NCBI RefSeq assembly: GCF_025149945.1
Contig: NZ_JALXVH010000044.1
Location: 1-20,566 of the forward strand
Direction of reading: 5' to 3'
DNA: 20,566 bases
From: Kocuria sp. p3-SID1428
GTDB lineage: Bacteria; Actinomycetota; Actinomycetes; Actinomycetales; Micrococcaceae
This document shows positions 1 through 7,492 of this stretch, piece after piece. How positions within the stretch are numbered: position 1 is the stretch's first letter; each line of letters begins with the position of its first letter. The notes beneath the pieces were generated by a model, which worked only from the letters and a program-made list of their open reading frames with translations, ran no database searches and was not told the DNA's origin. Both the position numbers and the translations under genes were made by a program.

Positions 1-15
1 GAGCCTCGGGGGCCG

Positions 16-894
16 TCACCAGCTCCCGGTGGAACCGCCCCCGGTGAATCCCCCACCGCCGCCGAAGGAGGTGCCGCCGCCGATCTGATCGCCGCCGGTG
101 GGTGCGGCGCCGTACGAGGAGGGCGCTGCGAGGTACAGCGGAAGCCAGGCGGCCACCGGGAGGATGTCGCCCTGCCTGCGGGAGCACGCCCAGCGCAGGT
201 AGTCCTGGCGCTGGTCCTCGGTGAGCTCGAGCTGCGGGTCCTCCCGCTCGGCCTGCGCCAGGTTCTCGCGGGCGATCCTCTGCCGCCTGCGGTGGGTGTG
301 CAGGCCCCAGCCGAGCAGCCCGGCTCCCACGGCTGCGGCCCCTCCGATCCCTGCGGCCACGGCCCAGCCGGGCACGCCTCCGGCCGTGGGATCCTCCTCG
401 CCCTCCGCGGTGGCGTAGAGGCTCTCGGTGCCGTCCACCAGGCCGTCCGCCCAGTGCTCCTGCTCGAACGACGGGACCATGACGTCGTCCACGATCGCGT
501 CGGTCGCGTCCTCGGGCAGCACGTCCTGAGCGCCGTCGGCGACCTCCACACGGACCTCCTGGTCCTCGGGGCGCAGCAGGACCAGCACGCCGTTGTCCTC
601 GCCGTCCTCGCCCACGCCCCAGCTGGTCGCGACGTCGCGGGCGCGGTCCTCGATGCCGCCAGCGTCCTCGTCCTCGGTGAGCACGGCGACCCGCACCTCG
701 TCCGAGCGGTCATTGCCGTCCTGGATCGCCCGCTCGAGCTCCTGCTCCTGGGCCTCGGAGAGGACATCGGCGGCATCCAGCACATTGCCGTCCTGCGGCG
801 GCTGAGGGATCTCGCCCGGCTCAGTGCTGCCGCAGGCGGACAGCAGCAGTGCCGCCGAGGCGGCCAATGCGGGGGTGCAGGCACTTCTGGTCAT
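16..894 (-). CDS. TPM-domain (TPM_phosphatase/DUF477) lipoprotein
   Basis: Predicted 292-residue membrane-anchored lipoprotein. The N-terminus has Arg3, a hydrophobic run and a lipobox LSAC with Cys21 as the acylation site. Residues about 35-165 form a TPM domain: it opens with the NVLDAADVLSEAQ segment, has the WGVGEDGEDNGVLVLL core and ends in a PSFEQEHWADGLVDG segment, as the family does. A transmembrane helix lies at about residues 176-197, followed by basic residues and a cytosolic Arg/Glu-rich stretch. The C-terminus is the Gly/Ser/Phe-rich tail GGGTSFGGGGGFTGGGS typical of this family. TPM proteins are linked to phosphatase activity in plants and to membrane or photosystem maintenance; the role here is unknown. 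The ATG at 894 is chosen because it gives a proper signal peptide; an in-frame extension to 1191 would run into rseP. The GGGAG before the ATG is too close to be an ideal ribosome binding site. The gene is divergent from rseP; 895-1003 must hold both promoters, but I see no clear boxes. Confidence 0.85.
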   Translation of the reverse strand: MTRSACTPALAASAALLLSACGSTEPGEIPQPPQDGNVLDAADVLSEAQEQELERAIQDGNDRSDEVRVAVLTEDEDAGGIEDRARDVATSWGVGEDGEDNGVLVLLRPEDQEVRVEVADGAQDVLPEDATDAIVDDVMVPSFEQEHWADGLVDGTESLYATAEGEEDPTAGGVPGWAVAAGIGGAAAVGAGLLGWGLHTHRRRQRIARENLAQAEREDPQLELTEDQRQDYLRWACSRRQGDILPVAAWLPLYLAAPSSYGAAPTGGDQIGGGTSFGGGGGFTGGGSTGSW

Positions 895-1003
895 CTCCCG
901 ACCATGCCATGTGAGGTCGCAGCGGCAGGGCGGCGGCACGGGGCGAGGCGCCCGAGCGTGATGCGATCGTTGTGCTGTACCGCCCGTGTGGTGGGATATG
1001 CGC

Positions 1004-2350
1004 GTGAACGTGCTGATCTTCGCTCTCGGCGTCCTGCTGGCCGCTCTGGCCCTCGTCGTCTCGATCGCCCTGCATGAGGTGGGGCACCTGCTGCCCGCCA
1101 AGCTCTTCCGGGTGCGCGTGCTGCAGTACATGGTGGGCTTCGGACCCACGCTGTTCTCGCGGGTGCGCGGGGAGACGGAGTACGGGATCAAGGCCGTTCC
1201 GCTGGGCGGCTACGTGGCCATGATCGGCATGTACCCGCCGGCAGCCGGGCGCGCCGCCGGCGTGGACTCCACCGGCGTCGTGCAGCAGATGGCGTCCCAG
1301 ACCCGCTCCGTCGCCGCGGCGCAGCTGCTGCCCGGGGAGGAGGACCGGGCGTTCTACCGCCTTCCCGTGTGGAAGCGGGTCGTGATCATGCTCGGCGGGC
1401 CGCTCATGAACCTGCTGATCGCGATCGTGTGCATCACGGTGCTCGTCACGGGCTTCGGATCCCAGCAGCCCACCACCACGCTGGCCTCGGTGAGCCGCTG
1501 CGTCCAGAGCGTGGACCCCGCTTCCGCCTCACAGGAGGCGCAGACCGGCGGCGCAGGGTGTGCGGTCTCGGATCCGGAGGCCCCCGCCCACGCCGCGGGA
1601 CTGCGACCCGGGGACACCGTGGTCTCCCTGGACGGCACGTCGCTGCAGTCCTGGGAGCAGCTCACCGAGATCGTGCGCCAGCGCGCCGGCGAGCCCATCG
1701 ACATCGTCTACGACCGCCACGGCCAGCGCGCCTCGACCACGATCACCCCGGTGGAGACCTCGCGCCCGGCCGTCGACTCCACCGGGGCCCCGCTCGTGCG
1801 GGAGGGCAGCTATGTCATGGAGGACGTCGGGTTCATCGGCGCCTCCTCGCGCACTCAGCTGACGCCTCAGCCGATCACCGCGGTGCCGGGGGAGGTGCTC
1901 AACGGCCTGGAGCGGGTTGCCGGAGGACTGATCCGGCTGCCGGTCAACGTGTGGAACGTCGCCGTGTCGACCTTCACGGACGCCCCGCGCGATCCGGACG
2001 GCCCCATGTCGGTCGTGGGCGTGGGGCGGATCTCCGGGGAGGTCGCCAGCACCGACCAGCTCGAGCTGCGGGAGAAGTCCGCCACGCTCGTGGGGCTGGT
2101 GGGCTCGGTGAACCTGGCCCTGTTCGCCTTCAACCTCATCCCGCTGCTGCCGCTGGACGGCGGGCACATCGCCGGCGCCCTGTGGGAGGGGATCCGCCGC
2201 ACCGTCGCCCGCCTGCTGGGACGCAGGGATCCCGGGCCGTTCGATCCGCTGCGGCTGCTGCCGCTGACCTACGCTGTCTCGCTGGCCATGCTGGGGATGG
2301 CCGCCCTGCTCGTGCTGGCCGATCTGATCGAGCCGGTGCAGCTGCTGTGA
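1004..2350 (+). CDS. rseP: M50 site-2 protease, RseP/Rip family
   Basis: Intramembrane zinc metalloprotease of about 448 residues, expected to cleave transmembrane anti-sigma factors or other membrane substrates after a first cut. The zinc-binding HEVGH motif is at residues 24-28 in the first membrane helix. A PDZ domain (about residues 188-255, with [15 protein letters not shown]) sits on the outer face. The second catalytic element [12 protein letters not shown] is at 377-388, with Asp385 as the likely third zinc ligand. Two cysteines flank the region just before the PDZ and could form a disulfide. The start is uncertain: GTG 1004 has GTGGGA seven bases upstream and matches the usual N-terminus of the family, while ATG 998 and GTG 986 are alternatives. 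In many relatives dxr lies directly upstream; here a divergent TPM gene does. ispG follows after 106 bp. Confidence 0.92.
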   Translation: MNVLIFALGVLLAALALVVSIALHEVGHLLPAKLFRVRVLQYMVGFGPTLFSRVRGETEYGIKAVPLGGYVAMIGMYPPAAGRAAGVDSTGVVQQMASQTRSVAAAQLLPGEEDRAFYRLPVWKRVVIMLGGPLMNLLIAIVCITVLVTGFGSQQPTTTLASVSRCVQSVDPASASQEAQTGGAGCAVSDPEAPAHAAGLRPGDTVVSLDGTSLQSWEQLTEIVRQRAGEPIDIVYDRHGQRASTTITPVETSRPAVDSTGAPLVREGSYVMEDVGFIGASSRTQLTPQPITAVPGEVLNGLERVAGGLIRLPVNVWNVAVSTFTDAPRDPDGPMSVVGVGRISGEVASTDQLELREKSATLVGLVGSVNLALFAFNLIPLLPLDGGHIAGALWEGIRRTVARLLGRRDPGPFDPLRLLPLTYAVSLAMLGMAALLVLADLIEPVQLL

Positions 2351-2456
2351 GACCGCCCCTGCCGACATGAGCCCTGGCTCACCCCGCGGACGATTCCAGT
2401 TGACCGCTGGGGCACAATGGAGGCCGATCCATCCTCGACGCAATCAGGAGCCATCT

Positions 2457-3620
2457 GTGAGTCCGGTCAGCTTGGGCATGCCCGCCGCACCCCTTCCCGT
2501 CCTCTCGCCTCGCCGCAAGACCCGGCAGATCCGCGTGGGCTCGGTCGGTGTGGGCTCGGACTCCCCGGTGAGCGTGCAGTCCATGACCACCACGCCCACC
2601 ACCGACATCAACGCCACGCTGCAGCAGATCGCGGAGCTCAATGCCGCCGGCTGCGACATCGTGCGGGTGGCCTGCCCGTCTCAGGACGACGCCGACGCCC
2701 TGCCGATCATTGCCATGAAGTCCCCGATCCCCGTGATCGCGGACATCCACTTCCAACCCAAGTACGTCTTCGCCGCGATCGACGCCGGCTGCGCCGGGGT
2801 GCGCGTGAACCCGGGCAACATCCGCAAGTTCGACGATCAGATCGGCGAGATCTCGCGCGCGGCCAAGGACGCCGGTGTCTCCATCCGCATCGGCGTGAAC
2901 GCCGGCTCGCTCGACAAGCGGCTCATGGAGAAGTACGGCAAGGCCACCCCGGAGGCGCTGGCCGAGTCCGCGCAGTGGGAGGCCTCGCTGTTCGAGGAGC
3001 ACGACTTCCACGACTTCAAGATCTCCGTCAAGCACAACGACCCCGTCACCATGGTGCGCGCCTACCAGCTGCTGGCCGAGCGCGGCGACTGGCCCCTGCA
3101 CCTGGGCGTGACCGAGGCCGGTCCGGCGTTCCAGGGCACCATCAAGTCCGCCACGGCCTTCGGCGCCCTGCTCTCGCAGGGCATCGGCGACACGATCCGC
3201 GTCTCGCTGTCGGCCCCTCCGGTCGAGGAGGTCAAGGTCGGCGCCCAGATCCTGCAGTCGCTGGGCCTGCGCCCCAAGAAGCTCGAGATCGTCTCCTGCC
3301 CCTCCTGCGGCCGCGCCCAGGTGGATGTCTACAAGCTGGCCGACGACGTCACCGAGGGGCTCAAGGACCTCACGGTGCCGCTGCGCGTGGCCGTGATGGG
3401 CTGCGTCGTCAACGGCCCCGGTGAGGCTCGCGAGGCCGATCTGGGCGTGGCCTCCGGCAACGGCAAGGGCCAGATCTTCGTCAAGGGCGAGGTCATCCGC
3501 ACCGTGCCCGAGGATCAGATCGTGGAGACGCTGATCACCGAGGCCAACCGCATCGCAGAGGAGATGGGCCTGGAGGAGGACGAGGAGTCCGGCGCCTCGC
3601 CCACCGTCACCGTCGGGTGA
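2457..3620 (+). CDS. ispG: 4-hydroxy-3-methylbut-2-en-1-yl diphosphate synthase (IspG/GcpE)
   Basis: Iron-sulfur enzyme of the MEP isoprenoid pathway that converts 2-C-methyl-erythritol 2,4-cyclodiphosphate to HMBPP. The 387-residue product has the normal bacterial length. An N-terminal TIM-barrel part begins near [21 protein letters not shown] and includes VRVNPGNI. The C-terminal part carries the [4Fe-4S] ligands Cys281 and Cys284 (SCPSCGR) and Cys316 ([10 protein letters not shown]), plus Glu323, with the same spacing as the three-Cys/one-Glu set of E. coli IspG. GTG 2457 is chosen because AGGAG lies at 2446-2450, six bases upstream; an upstream in-frame start at 2367 would add 30 residues foreign to the family. 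The acidic tail ends in PTVTVG. The TGA overlaps the GTG of the next gene (GTGA), implying translational coupling. Confidence 0.97.
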   Translation: MSPVSLGMPAAPLPVLSPRRKTRQIRVGSVGVGSDSPVSVQSMTTTPTTDINATLQQIAELNAAGCDIVRVACPSQDDADALPIIAMKSPIPVIADIHFQPKYVFAAIDAGCAGVRVNPGNIRKFDDQIGEISRAAKDAGVSIRIGVNAGSLDKRLMEKYGKATPEALAESAQWEASLFEEHDFHDFKISVKHNDPVTMVRAYQLLAERGDWPLHLGVTEAGPAFQGTIKSATAFGALLSQGIGDTIRVSLSAPPVEEVKVGAQILQSLGLRPKKLEIVSCPSCGRAQVDVYKLADDVTEGLKDLTVPLRVAVMGCVVNGPGEAREADLGVASGNGKGQIFVKGEVIRTVPEDQIVETLITEANRIAEEMGLEEDEESGASPTVTVG

Positions 3621-4498
3621 GGCTCTTCTCGGGCGCGCAGACGCGGCTCGTCCCGTCCCATGCCGTCCCGCGCAGCGAGCTGGATCGGCTGCTCGGGCAG
3701 GACCCGATCTCCTCGGTGTTCGTCGCCGAGCACGTGGCGCAGCTGCGCGCCGGGCCCGCGCGCGGGGCGCAGCCCATCGTGGGACTCACGCGCGGCCGTC
3801 GTCCCCGTCCAGGGGCGGCGGGGCACTCGCTCGAGCTCTCGGGCGCCTGCTGGGTCGGCTCCAACGTGGTCCCGATCGAACTCGGAGAGGGCGGGGCGCA
3901 GGCCGTGGCGGCGCACCTTCTGGGGGCGCGGCAGGCCCGGGCCTCGTTCTTCGGACCCCGCGACGACGTCCTCGCCCTGTGGGAGGCCGTGCAGCACCGC
4001 TGGCGCGAGCCCTTCGCGATCCGCGACACCCAGCCTCTGCTGAGCCTCGAGCAGGCACCGGCGCTGGAGGCTCATCCCGAGGTGCGGCTGGGGCGCCCGG
4101 GGGAGATCGAGGCCGTGCTGCCGGCCAGTGCGGCCATGTTCGAGGAGGAGGTCGGCTTCTCCCCGTACGTCGAGGGCCGGGAGTCCTATCTCCGCCGCGT
4201 CCAGCAGCTGCTGGCCAGGCAGCGCACCTTCGTGCTGCTGCGCGACGGCCGCGTGGATTTCAAGGCGGACATCGGTGCCGCCGCGGTCGATGTCTGTCAG
4301 ATCCAGGGCGTGTGGGTGCGCCCCGAGCTGCGGGGCAGGGGTCTTGCCGCACCGTGCATGGCCGCCGTCGTGGAGCTGGCTCTGCAGCGCTTCCGGGCCG
4401 TGAGCCTGTACGTCAACGACTACAACACGGCCGCGCTGCGCACGTACCAGCGCGTGGGATTCCAGCCTCACGGGACCTTCGCGACCGTCCTGTTCTGA
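3617..4498 (+). CDS. GNAT N-acetyltransferase with DUF4081-type N-terminal domain
   Basis: Predicted 293-residue acetyltransferase. The N-terminal half (about 1-150) resembles the DUF4081 region that precedes the GNAT fold in actinobacterial proteins encoded beside ispG; the M. tuberculosis neighbour of gcpE (Rv2867c) is of this type. The C-terminal half (about 155-293) is the GNAT domain: [19 protein letters not shown] contains the acetyl-CoA pyrophosphate-binding R-x-x-G-x-G/A element, and [20 protein letters not shown] is the final beta/alpha element. The acetylated substrate is unknown. The GTG start overlaps the ispG TGA by four bases and has no clear ribosome binding site, so expression probably depends on reinitiation after ispG. 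A small hairpin follows the stop. Family assignment is firm; function is not. Confidence 0.88.
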   Translation: MRLFSGAQTRLVPSHAVPRSELDRLLGQDPISSVFVAEHVAQLRAGPARGAQPIVGLTRGRRPRPGAAGHSLELSGACWVGSNVVPIELGEGGAQAVAAHLLGARQARASFFGPRDDVLALWEAVQHRWREPFAIRDTQPLLSLEQAPALEAHPEVRLGRPGEIEAVLPASAAMFEEEVGFSPYVEGRESYLRRVQQLLARQRTFVLLRDGRVDFKADIGAAAVDVCQIQGVWVRPELRGRGLAAPCMAAVVELALQRFRAVSLYVNDYNTAALRTYQRVGFQPHGTFATVLF

Positions 4499-4538
4499 GC
4501 TCGGCGCGCGGGGTCCCCCTCGGCCTCCCCTGACCGCG

Positions 4539-4554
4539 CCCGCAGAACGGCGGG
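4539..4554 (+). terminator. Small hairpin after GNAT gene
   Basis: CCCGC (4539-4543) pairs with GCGGG (4550-4554) around a six-base loop AGAACG. It lies between the GNAT stop and the ribosome binding site of lipoprotein 1, with no T-tract. It may be a weak terminator, or the counterpart of the leader hairpins of lipoproteins 2 and 3. Chance pairing is possible at this GC content. Confidence 0.25.
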
Positions 4555-4575
4555 ACGACGGAAGGCACTCACACC

Positions 4576-5196
4576 ATGGTTCAGCAGCTGCGCTTCCGCA
4601 CCGTCTTCGCCGGAACCGCCATCGCCGCGCTCGCCCTCACCGGCTGCGGCCAGGATGGTGGAGACGCGTCCGACTCGCAGAGCTCGGCCGCCCCGGAGGC
4701 GGCCACCGGCTACACCGCGGAGCAGGTCGAGTCGACCCTGGCCGCCGCCTCCGTCGACGGCGAGGCCATCCCCGATGTCTCCAGCCTCAGCAGCTCGCAG
4801 AGCCAGGAGGTCAAGGACGGCCTGGAGGGGATGCAGTCCCTGTTCGAGTCCGCGGAGTTCGACCCGGCCCAGTGCCAGGATGTCTTCACCGACAAGCTCT
4901 CGGCCGGTCTGTCCGACGACGTCATCGACGATGCCTCCATGGGCCAGACCGAGGACGACGTGATCGTCACCGCCTACCCCCTGGAGTCCAAGGAGGCTGC
5001 TGACCCGCACGTCAGCGATCTGCGCGATCAGCAGGACTTGTGCGGCGAGATCAGCGTGTCGGTCATGGAGGAGGGCGACCAGGATCTGGGCTCGGCCCTG
5101 AGCGACATCGCCCCGACCTTCGTCGACGGACCCGCCGAGCCCTCCGAGGGCGCCTCGGAGTCGGCATCGGAGGAGGCCTCCGACTCGCAGTCCTGA
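4576..5196 (+). CDS. Secreted lipoprotein 1 of a tandem paralogous trio (internally shortened)
   Basis: Predicted 206-residue lipoprotein exported by Sec and anchored at Cys24: basic N-region with Arg6 and Arg8, hydrophobic core, lipobox LTGC. The signal sequence is nearly the same as in the next two genes. Residues 45-165 align with lipoprotein 2 (YTAEQVESTLAAASVDGE, then CQD at Cys100 and CGE at Cys156). These two cysteines are 56 residues apart, exactly as in lipoprotein 2, and probably form a disulfide. After Cys156 the protein jumps almost directly to IAPTFVDGP, so about 65 residues present in lipoprotein 2 are missing in frame. The tail is Ser/Glu-rich and ends DSQS. GGAAGG at 4560-4565 is the ribosome binding site. 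No family is firmly recognised; the layout loosely recalls PknH-type extracellular sensor domains, which is only a guess. Confidence 0.85.
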   Translation: MVQQLRFRTVFAGTAIAALALTGCGQDGGDASDSQSSAAPEAATGYTAEQVESTLAAASVDGEAIPDVSSLSSSQSQEVKDGLEGMQSLFESAEFDPAQCQDVFTDKLSAGLSDDVIDDASMGQTEDDVIVTAYPLESKEAADPHVSDLRDQQDLCGEISVSVMEEGDQDLGSALSDIAPTFVDGPAEPSEGASESASEEASDSQS

Positions 5197-5246
5197 CCCC
5201 GAGCGAGGGGCGGTCATCGCCGCCCTTTCCTTTCGGAGTCATACAA

Positions 5247-5275
5247 CCCCCGCCGGAGAAACATTCCGGCGGGGG
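5247..5275 (+). terminator. Strong hairpin terminator after lipoprotein 1
   Basis: A perfect 11-bp stem: CCCCCGCCGGA (5247-5257) pairs with TCCGGCGGGGG (5265-5275) around the loop GAAACAT. There is no T-tract, as is common in high-GC actinobacteria. Its 3' arm overlaps the upstream box of the next gene's putative promoter. Confidence 0.75.
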
Positions 5276-5294
5276 CTGTGGCGTGTGCGATAGT
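5259..5294 (+). promoter_or_regulatory. Putative promoter of lipoprotein 2 (conserved box plus extended -10)
   Basis: The box AAACATTCCGGCGG (5259-5272) is followed after 13 bp by TGCGATAGT (5286-5294), an extended -10-like element (TGn then GATAGT). The same two blocks with the same 13-bp spacing precede lipoprotein 3, although the spacer sequence itself has diverged. That conservation is the main support. The upstream box covers the -35 region but does not resemble TTGACA, so an alternative sigma factor or an activator site is possible. Confidence 0.5.
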
Positions 5295-5362
5295 TATCGG
5301 CACGAGGTGGCGTGTCTCACACGCACTTCAGGGCGGCCGTCGCCCGCAACCATGAAGCTCGT

Positions 5363-5384
5363 CTCCGGCGCCCATCGACCGGAG
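5363..5384 (+). promoter_or_regulatory. Leader stem-loop before lipoprotein 2
   Basis: CTCCGG (5363-5368) pairs with CCGGAG (5379-5384) around a 10-base loop, just upstream of the AAAGG at 5391-5395. The whole leader from about 5352 to the start is clearly homologous to the leader of lipoprotein 3, and both stem arms are unchanged there. The upstream ATG at 5352 is not in a conserved frame, so conservation is more likely of RNA or DNA than of a peptide. Confidence 0.45.
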
Positions 5385-5407
5385 CCATCGAAAGGCTGGA
5401 ACCTCCC

Positions 5408-6262
5408 ATGGCAGCAACGATCCGCTTCCGAACCCTCTTCGCCGGCACCGCCATCGCGGCTCTGGCTCTGACCGGCTGCGCCCAGGGCGGTGGCGGCGGC
5501 GGGGACGAGTCCTCCAGTGCCGAGGAGTCGAAGGCCCCCGAGGCTCCGAGCGACTACACGACCGAGCAGGTCGAGTCCACGCTGGCAGCGGCCACCGTCG
5601 ACGGCGAGGAGCTCTCCAACGTCACTCCCACCGAGGACGCCTTCGGCGGCGAGGTGAGCGAGGAGGGCATCTCCATGATGCAGTCCATGCTGGAGGAGGC
5701 GGAGATCGAGCCGGCGGAGTGCCAGGACCCGATCCTGGGGCAGCTCACCGGCGGGATGCTCGAGGACGTGATGGCGGACTCGGTCATGGGGACCACCTCG
5801 GACGGCCTGTCGGTCACAGCCTTCCCCATGGACTCCAAGGAGGCGGCCGATCAGCATGTCAATGACCTGCGGGACGCCTATGACAAGTGCGGCGACGTCA
5901 CCATCGACCTCATGGGTGAGGAGATGGGGATCGTGACCACCACGGAGGAGGTCGATGTGGAAGGAGCCGGTGCGGCGATCTCGCAGGACGTCGAGGTCGA
6001 GGCGCAGGGGGAGTCGACCTCGGCCTCCACCGCCATGATGAGTGTCGGCAATGTCGTGATCTCGATCTCCGATCCGAGCGCGAGCATGGGCGGCAGCGGC
6101 GATGACGCCAGCGCGGAGCCGGCCGACTACGCCTCGATCCTCGAGGAGATCGCCCCCAGCTTCGTCGAGGGTCCGGTCGAGCCGTCCGAGGGCGCCTCGG
6201 GTGAGGCTTCCGAGGACTCCTCCGAGGGCTCCTCGGAGGAGTCCACCGACTCGCAGTCCTGA
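5408..6262 (+). CDS. Secreted lipoprotein 2 of the tandem trio (full length)
   Basis: Predicted 284-residue lipoprotein, acylated at Cys24 (lipobox LTGC), with a signal peptide almost identical to its two neighbours. A Gly/Ser/Glu linker (about 25-45) leads to a folded domain starting YTTEQVESTLAAATVDGE. The paired cysteines are Cys105 (AECQDP) and Cys161 (KCGDV). The following segment, absent from lipoprotein 1 but present in lipoprotein 3, includes MMSVGNVVISISD, a likely beta-hairpin. The domain closes with YASILEEIAPSFVEGP and a Ser/Glu-rich tail ending DSQS. ATG 5408 is chosen because it begins the signal peptide; an in-frame extension to 5312 would bury it. The gene has its own putative promoter and is bounded by hairpins on both sides. 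Function unknown; an extracellular binding or sensor role is conceivable. Confidence 0.88.
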   Translation: MAATIRFRTLFAGTAIAALALTGCAQGGGGGGDESSSAEESKAPEAPSDYTTEQVESTLAAATVDGEELSNVTPTEDAFGGEVSEEGISMMQSMLEEAEIEPAECQDPILGQLTGGMLEDVMADSVMGTTSDGLSVTAFPMDSKEAADQHVNDLRDAYDKCGDVTIDLMGEEMGIVTTTEEVDVEGAGAAISQDVEVEAQGESTSASTAMMSVGNVVISISDPSASMGGSGDDASAEPADYASILEEIAPSFVEGPVEPSEGASGEASEDSSEGSSEESTDSQS

Positions 6263-6279
6263 CCCTGCGGTCTCACCAC

Positions 6280-6316
6280 GCGACGGCCGCGCGGCACATG
6301 CCGACGCGGCCGTCGC
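6280..6316 (+). terminator. Long hairpin terminator after lipoprotein 2
   Basis: A perfect 12-bp stem, GCGACGGCCGCG (6280-6291) with CGCGGCCGTCGC (6305-6316), is extended inward by CGGC/GCCG pairing with one bulged A (6304). No T-tract follows. Confidence 0.75.
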
Positions 6317-6352
6317 CATGATGCCTCAGCTCGACTGTCTCCGGCTCCGACG

Positions 6353-6388
6353 AAATATTCCAGCGGATGCTCCCGACGGTGCGATAGT
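6353..6388 (+). promoter_or_regulatory. Putative promoter of lipoprotein 3
   Basis: AAATATTCCAGCGG (6353-6366), then 13 bp, then TGCGATAGT (6380-6388). It matches the element before lipoprotein 2 at 12 of 14 bases in the upstream box and all nine in the downstream block. Here the upstream box is not part of a terminator stem, so its conservation is not explained by hairpin pairing. Confidence 0.5.
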
Positions 6389-6455
6389 GATCATCATGAG
6401 GAGTCGTTCGTCACATCGGCGCCTCATCCGGCAGTTCCCGCATCCATGAGCTCGC

Positions 6456-6478
6456 CTCCGGCGCCCTGCCGACCGGAG
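6456..6478 (+). promoter_or_regulatory. Leader stem-loop before lipoprotein 3
   Basis: CTCCGG (6456-6461) and CCGGAG (6473-6478) flank an 11-base loop. The loop differs in length and sequence from its lipoprotein 2 counterpart while both arms are identical. The GAAAGG ribosome binding site at 6483-6488 follows closely. Confidence 0.45.
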
Positions 6479-6499
6479 CCACGAAAGGCTGATACCCCC

Positions 6500-7396
6500 A
6501 TGGCAGCACAGCTTCGCTTCCGCGCCCTCTTCGCAGGCACCGCCATCGCGGCGCTCGCCCTGACCGGCTGCGTGCAGTCCACGAACGACGACGGCGAGGA
6601 CGACAGCTCGTCGTCCTCCGAGGAGAGCTCGGCTCCTGAGTCGAGCGCCGCCGAGGAGACCAGCGCTGCCTCGGAGGAGAGCTCCGAGTCCTCCGATGAC
6701 GAGTCGTCGGATGATGAGTCGACGGACGACGAGTCCGCTGATGACGAGCCGTCGGATGACACCTCATCCTCCGATGACGCGTCCTCTGACTCCTCCGCCG
6801 CCTCGGGCGAGGCCCCCGAGGACCTCTCCGACTCCGATCTGCTGAGCAGCCTGTCCACGCAGATCAACGGCGCCCAGCTCATGGCGATCACCGCCGACCA
6901 GCTCGCCTCCACCGGCACCGATCCGGAGGAAGATCTGTTGGAGGCTTTCGGGGAGGACTTCGCCGTCTCGCCCGCCAGCTGCCAGGACCCGTTCCTGAAC
7001 GCCCTGCTGGCCGGAGTCCATGACACGGACGGCGTCCTGGCTACGGATCAGGAGGGCTCCCTGATGGTCTCGGCCGAGACCTTCGATGACGCCGCCGCCG
7101 CAGAGGACGCCCTGCAGGCCGACCGCGACGCCGCCGATGGCTGCGGCGAGGTCGAGGTCACTGCGGACGGCACCTCCGGATCCGCTGAGCTGTCCACCTC
7201 GGATCTCGAGGTCGAGGGTGCCGACAGCGCCTACGAGGCCACCGTGGAGAACGAGGGCGAGTCCTACTCCACCGCCGGAATGGCCTATGGCAACACCGTG
7301 ATCACGGTGGTCGACACGGGGCAGTTCGAGGGCGACCCCGCCCCGGACAACGCGGCGCTGCTCGAGGAGGTCGCGGCCGCGGTGTCCGCCGGCTGA
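6500..7396 (+). CDS. Secreted lipoprotein 3 of the tandem trio, with long acidic Ser/Asp/Glu linker
   Basis: Predicted 298-residue lipoprotein with the same signal peptide and lipobox as its neighbours (LTGC, Cys24). Residues about 27-115 are an extremely acidic Ser/Asp/Glu linker that contains a 15-bp tandem repeat. The domain that follows is homologous to lipoprotein 2: SCQDP at Cys161, GCGEV at Cys215 (54 apart instead of 56), MAYGNTVITVVD corresponding to MMSVGNVVISISD, and a closing ALLEEVAAAV helix. Unlike lipoproteins 1 and 2 it has no acidic C-terminal tail; the low-complexity segment is on the N-terminal side instead. ATG 6500 is chosen by signal peptide alignment; an upstream in-frame ATG at 6446 lies within the conserved leader. 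A long hairpin follows, so the gene is probably its own transcription unit. Function unknown. Confidence 0.87.
   Translation: MAAQLRFRALFAGTAIAALALTGCVQSTNDDGEDDSSSSSEESSAPESSAAEETSAASEESSESSDDESSDDESTDDESADDEPSDDTSSSDDASSDSSAASGEAPEDLSDSDLLSSLSTQINGAQLMAITADQLASTGTDPEEDLLEAFGEDFAVSPASCQDPFLNALLAGVHDTDGVLATDQEGSLMVSAETFDDAAAAEDALQADRDAADGCGEVEVTADGTSGSAELSTSDLEVEGADSAYEATVENEGESYSTAGMAYGNTVITVVDTGQFEGDPAPDNAALLEEVAAAVSAG
6695..6760 (+). repeat. 15-bp tandem repeat coding DDESx
   Basis: About 4.4 copies of a 15-bp unit encode DDESS, DDEST, DDESA, DDEPS and DD at residues 66-87 of lipoprotein 3. The period is a multiple of three, so copy-number change would alter linker length without breaking the frame. 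Copies differ by synonymous and one-base changes. Confidence 0.7.
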
Positions 7397-7451
7397 GCCG
7401 AGAGATCCGGAGCATCCGGCCCCTGACGGGAGCCGCATCGCCTCACCTCGA

Positions 7452-7492
7452 CGGGCCGATGACCCCTGCCTCGCCAGGCGGTCGTCGGCCCG
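7452..7492 (+). terminator. Long hairpin terminator after lipoprotein 3
   Basis: CGGGCCGATGACC (7452-7464) pairs with GGTCGTCGGCCCG (7480-7492): 13 bp with one G-T wobble. It is capped by an inner CCTG/CAGG pairing with one bulged base. No T-tract. Confidence 0.7.

Noticed and set aside
2390..2428. TTGACC / CACAAT promoter-like elements before ispG
   Set aside because: The hexamers are only seven bases apart and a correctly spaced partner is not visible for either.
2367..2456. Upstream in-frame extension of ispG
   Set aside because: It lacks a ribosome binding site and adds residues not found in IspG; GTG 2457 has an ideal AGGAG.
5352..5471. Leader peptide upstream of lipoprotein 2
   Set aside because: The equivalent ATG before lipoprotein 3 is in a different frame relative to the gene, so no peptide is conserved.
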